This document shows, piece by piece, positions 62,244-64,000 of a DNA stretch of 64,000 nucleotides. Where the stretch lies: positions 21,892 to 85,891 of the forward strand of contig NZ_PVNP01000082.1 of NCBI RefSeq assembly GCF_002993365.1, written 5' to 3'. The DNA is from Marisediminitalea alba. GTDB lineage: Bacteria > Pseudomonadota > Gammaproteobacteria > Enterobacterales > Alteromonadaceae. Made by a program: the position numbers and the translations under genes. The notes under the pieces were generated by a model. That model saw nothing but the letters and a program-made list of their open reading frames with translations, searched no databases and had not been told where the DNA came from. Position 1 is the first letter of the stretch; every line of letters starts with the position of its first letter.

Positions 62244-62777
62244 ATGAAGCAAAAAATGGTAGTGACTGAACGTGAAGTGAAGTCGCGCAAAGTGCCTTCC
62301 GGCGAGACAGTGATCATTCCTGATGGTGAATTTGTTAATATCACTCAGGACTTAGGTGGTAACTACACCGTCACGTGGCAAGGAAATATGTTGCGTATCG
62401 ACGGTACCGACGCCGATGCCATTGGTCGTAAACCCCAAGCCCTGGATTTTATCGCGCCGGCCGATGGCAATATCGATAAGCAGCAGGTCTGGGACGCGCT
62501 GGAAACCATCTACGATCCGGAAATTCCGATTAATCTGGTATCACTCGGCCTGATCTACAACGTCGACATTAATCAGGATACTCAGCAGGTCACTATCGAC
62601 ATGACCCTCACCGCACCGGGTTGCGGTATGGGCCCGGTGCTGGTTGGCGATGTGGAATACCGCGTGGGACTGGTGCCATTTGTTGAGAATGTCAAAGTAG
62701 AACTGGTGTTTGATCCGCCCTGGTCGCGGGATAAAATGAGTGAAGAAGCCCAGCTCGAAGCCGGCCTGTTTTTTTAA
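62244..62777 (+). CDS. sufT: Fe-S assembly factor SufT (MIP18/DUF59 family)
   Basis: SufT proteins carry a DUF59 (MIP18) domain and assist Fe-S protein maturation. The 177-aa protein has a short N-terminal beta-rich region (SGETVIIPDGEFVNITQDLGGNYTVTW) and then QQVWDALETIYDPEIPINLVSLGLIYNVDI, the DUF59 hallmark DPExPxxxxxLGLI, MTLTAPGCGMGPVLVGDVEYRV with the conserved cysteine, and VELVFDPPWSRDKMSEEA. It lies in the suf operon, 8 bp after the A-type carrier gene, though in E. coli sufT is absent. I am sure of the family, less of its exact client. Confidence 0.92.
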   Translation: MKQKMVVTEREVKSRKVPSGETVIIPDGEFVNITQDLGGNYTVTWQGNMLRIDGTDADAIGRKPQALDFIAPADGNIDKQQVWDALETIYDPEIPINLVSLGLIYNVDINQDTQQVTIDMTLTAPGCGMGPVLVGDVEYRVGLVPFVENVKVELVFDPPWSRDKMSEEAQLEAGLFF

Positions 62778-62791
62778 TTCGAGAGTAAATC

Positions 62792-63205
62792 ATGCAGTTA
62801 CCATCTAGTCAGGAAATCGTTGAAGATTTGGAATTCTTTGATGATTGGGAACAAAAGTACCAGTACATCATTGATTTGGGTAAAGCGTTACCGCGCCTTG
62901 ATGATGCTCAGAAAACCCCTGAGCGGTTAGTCAAAGGCTGCCAGAGCAGCGTGTGGCTGATGACCTCAATGGACGGGGATAAACTCCACTTCGAAGTCGA
63001 CAGTGATGCGGTGATTGTTCACGGTCTGCTGGCACTGGTGATGGCGGCATACAACGATAAAACGCCGGCCGAAATTACCGCCTTTGACATTGATGCGTAC
63101 TTCGAAGCGCTCGATCTGGAACGTCATATTACGCCTACACGGGGCAACGGCTTACGTGCCATCGTGGGTAAAATCCAACATTTAGCCGCCCAACACGGCG
63201 GATAG
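62792..63205 (+). CDS. sufE: sulfur acceptor protein SufE
   Basis: Accepts sulfane sulfur from SufS and passes it to SufB. The 137-aa protein starts LPSSQEIVEDLEFFDDWEQKYQYIIDLGKALPRLDD, and the catalytic cysteine lies in LVKGCQSSVWLM (about residue 51). DSDAVIVHGLLALVMAAYNDKTPAEI and LEALDLERHITPTRGNGLRAIV-like segments (FEALDLERHITPTRGNGLRAIVGKIQHLAA) are typical SufE. Last gene of the suf operon, 14 bp after sufT. Confidence 0.96.
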   Translation: MQLPSSQEIVEDLEFFDDWEQKYQYIIDLGKALPRLDDAQKTPERLVKGCQSSVWLMTSMDGDKLHFEVDSDAVIVHGLLALVMAAYNDKTPAEITAFDIDAYFEALDLERHITPTRGNGLRAIVGKIQHLAAQHGG

Positions 63206-63282
63206 CCCGCCTTTATCGCCGCCTTTATGAAGATTTTTTGATATTTGCCCGTTACCCCCTAGGCACGGGCAGAAAGATTGCC

Positions 63283-63288
63283 TATAAT
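63283..63288 (+). promoter_or_regulatory. candidate -10 box of ndk
   Basis: A perfect TATAAT about 40 bp before the ndk ATG. No good -35 lies 16-18 bp upstream, so the promoter may be weak or activator-dependent. A GCCCGT/ACGGGC hairpin (63247-63252 and 63265-63270) precedes it but has no T-run. Confidence 0.5.
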
Positions 63289-63327
63289 TCGCGACCAAAA
63301 TTTTACAATTAAACCCGGAGACAGAAA

Positions 63328-63759
63328 ATGGCTCTTGAGCGTACGTTTTCAATTATTAAGCCTGATGCCGTTGCAAAGAACGTAATCGGTGCAATCTATA
63401 ACCGCTTCGAATCTGCTGGTCTGCGCATCGTTGCTTCTAAAATGGTTCATATGAGCAAAGAGCAAGCTGAAGGCTTTTATGCTGAACACAAAGAGCGTCC
63501 TTTCTTTGGCGCCCTGGTAGACTTCATGACGTCTGGTCCGGTAATGGTTCAGGTGCTGGAAGGCGAAAACGCTGTGGTTAAAAACCGTGAAATCATGGGG
63601 GCTACTAACCCGGCTGAAGCAGCTGCCGGCACATTGCGTGCTGATTACGCTGTATCCATCGATGAGAATGCGGTTCACGGTTCAGATGCACCAGAATCTG
63701 CAGCGCGTGAAATTGCGTATTTCTTCTCAGAAGAAGAAATCTGTCCACGCACTCGCTAA
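63328..63759 (+). CDS. ndk: nucleoside-diphosphate kinase
   Basis: Transfers gamma-phosphate between nucleoside triphosphates and diphosphates. At 143 aa it is standard. It shows [82 protein letters not shown] and the active-site histidine in [21 protein letters not shown]. The start ATG follows ACCCGGAGAC with a good GGAG. A terminator ends the gene and a group II intron begins just after it. Confidence 0.97.
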   Translation: MALERTFSIIKPDAVAKNVIGAIYNRFESAGLRIVASKMVHMSKEQAEGFYAEHKERPFFGALVDFMTSGPVMVQVLEGENAVVKNREIMGATNPAEAAAGTLRADYAVSIDENAVHGSDAPESAAREIAYFFSEEEICPRTR

Positions 63760-63778
63760 GCTTAGCCTGATGCGTGAC

Positions 63779-63801
63779 AAAGGGAGCTTCGGCTCCCTTT
63801 T
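63779..63801 (+). terminator. ndk terminator
   Basis: A perfect 9-bp stem AAAGGGAGC/GCTCCCTTT with a stable TTCG tetraloop, followed by a short T-stretch interrupted at 63802. The T-tract may be shortened by the intron inserted five bases later. Confidence 0.88.
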
Positions 63802-63806
63802 CTGTC

Positions 63807-64000
63807 GTGCGCCGGGCATGGCGCGTGGTGTTTCGACACCGTTTAACTCACTGTGGTGGTGAGTTGATGACTTGGAGGTGAAAGTCCTCTGCACACCCGG
63901 CAAGGGGAAGTGTTAGCCGAACGGCAAGGGTGTTCACCGCGAGGTGAAATCTGAAGGAAGCCGAAGGCAAAATGCTGGCCTGACGAACAGGAAGCGGTTT
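63807..64000 (+). mobile_element. group II intron, 5' end (runs off the window)
   Basis: The sequence beginning GTGCG at 63807 has the group II consensus 5' end and domain I-like sequences: GCGCGTGGTGTTTCGACACC hairpin (GGTGT/ACACC), a CTCAC/GTGAG hairpin near 63845-63862, the GGAGGTGAAAGTCCTC hairpin (63875-63892), TTAGCCGAACGGC, and CACCGCGAGGTG hairpin with AATCTGAAGGAAGCCGAAGGCAAA. This order is characteristic of bacterial retroelement introns. The insertion site lies 5-6 bases beyond the ndk terminator stem, a position favoured by class C introns. The window ends before any reverse transcriptase ORF, so class and integrity are unknown. Confidence 0.82.

Noticed and set aside
63247..63270. 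GCCCGT/ACGGGC hairpin after sufE as a terminator
   Set aside because: It has no T-run after the stem; it may still be structural in the ndk leader.

Overview
The window reads as a chromosomal segment of a marine gammaproteobacterium, most likely an Alteromonadales (Alteromonas-like) species. This rests on E. coli-type housekeeping proteins, the gene orders M23 peptidase-secA-mutT, leuABCD, pyrG-eno and mutS/pncC/recA, a GspA/GspB pair, and a ccm operon next to a fliK/flhB-like pair. There is no rRNA or tRNA gene, so the genus is inferred. Nearly all of the sequence is intact, tightly packed core genome. There are only two clear mobile-type elements.

Layout. 1-3.4 kb: end of an M23 peptidase, secA, mutT. 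3.4-9.6 kb (minus): a chemoreceptor, then hemW, rdgB, srmB and cca. 9.7-13 kb: type II secretion accessory genes gspA-gspB, facing a degenerate HD-GYP protein that shares an N-terminal domain with GspB. 13.1-18 kb (minus): leuABCD behind a leucine-rich leader peptide and attenuator. 18.4-20.2 kb: a DUF748/AsmA-like protein and an unknown protein. 20.3-26.4 kb (minus): eno, pyrG, a 265-bp element with long terminal inverted repeats (MITE-like), and mutS. 26.4-28.2 kb: pncC and recA with a LexA-controlled promoter. 28.3-31 kb (minus): a small FlhB-C-like protein and FliK.

31.2-39 kb: a tightly overlapping cytochrome c maturation operon ccmABCDEFGHI running into mlaA. 39-42 kb (minus): galE, a small membrane protein and a POT peptide transporter. 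42.2-47 kb (minus): an ABC-type capsule exporter (KpsE/T/M/D-like) plus a lipoprotein. 47.2-52.6 kb: wecA-like, two GT2 glycosyltransferases, ugd and galU, a surface-polysaccharide block that supplies lipid-linked GlcNAc, UDP-glucose and UDP-glucuronate. 52.6-55.1 kb: suhB, trmJ, cysE. 55.1-63.2 kb: an iron-sulfur regulon with iscR-iscS-like followed by sufBCDS, a SufA-like carrier, sufT and sufE. Each of the two transcription units has a promoter overlapped by an IscR type-1 site. 63.3-64 kb: ndk, its terminator, and immediately after it the 5' end of a group II intron that runs off the window.

The most noteworthy signals are: (1) the leu leader, whose last codons can pair with the terminator arm; (2) an IscS-like desulfurase lacking the IscU-binding tail in a hybrid isc/suf locus without iscU; (3) a GspB carrying a DUF3391-like domain beside a catalytically degenerate HD-GYP protein with the same domain; (4) the MITE-like element; (5) the group II intron just past the ndk terminator. 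No anti-phage system, prophage, CRISPR array or wholly new multigene system was found.
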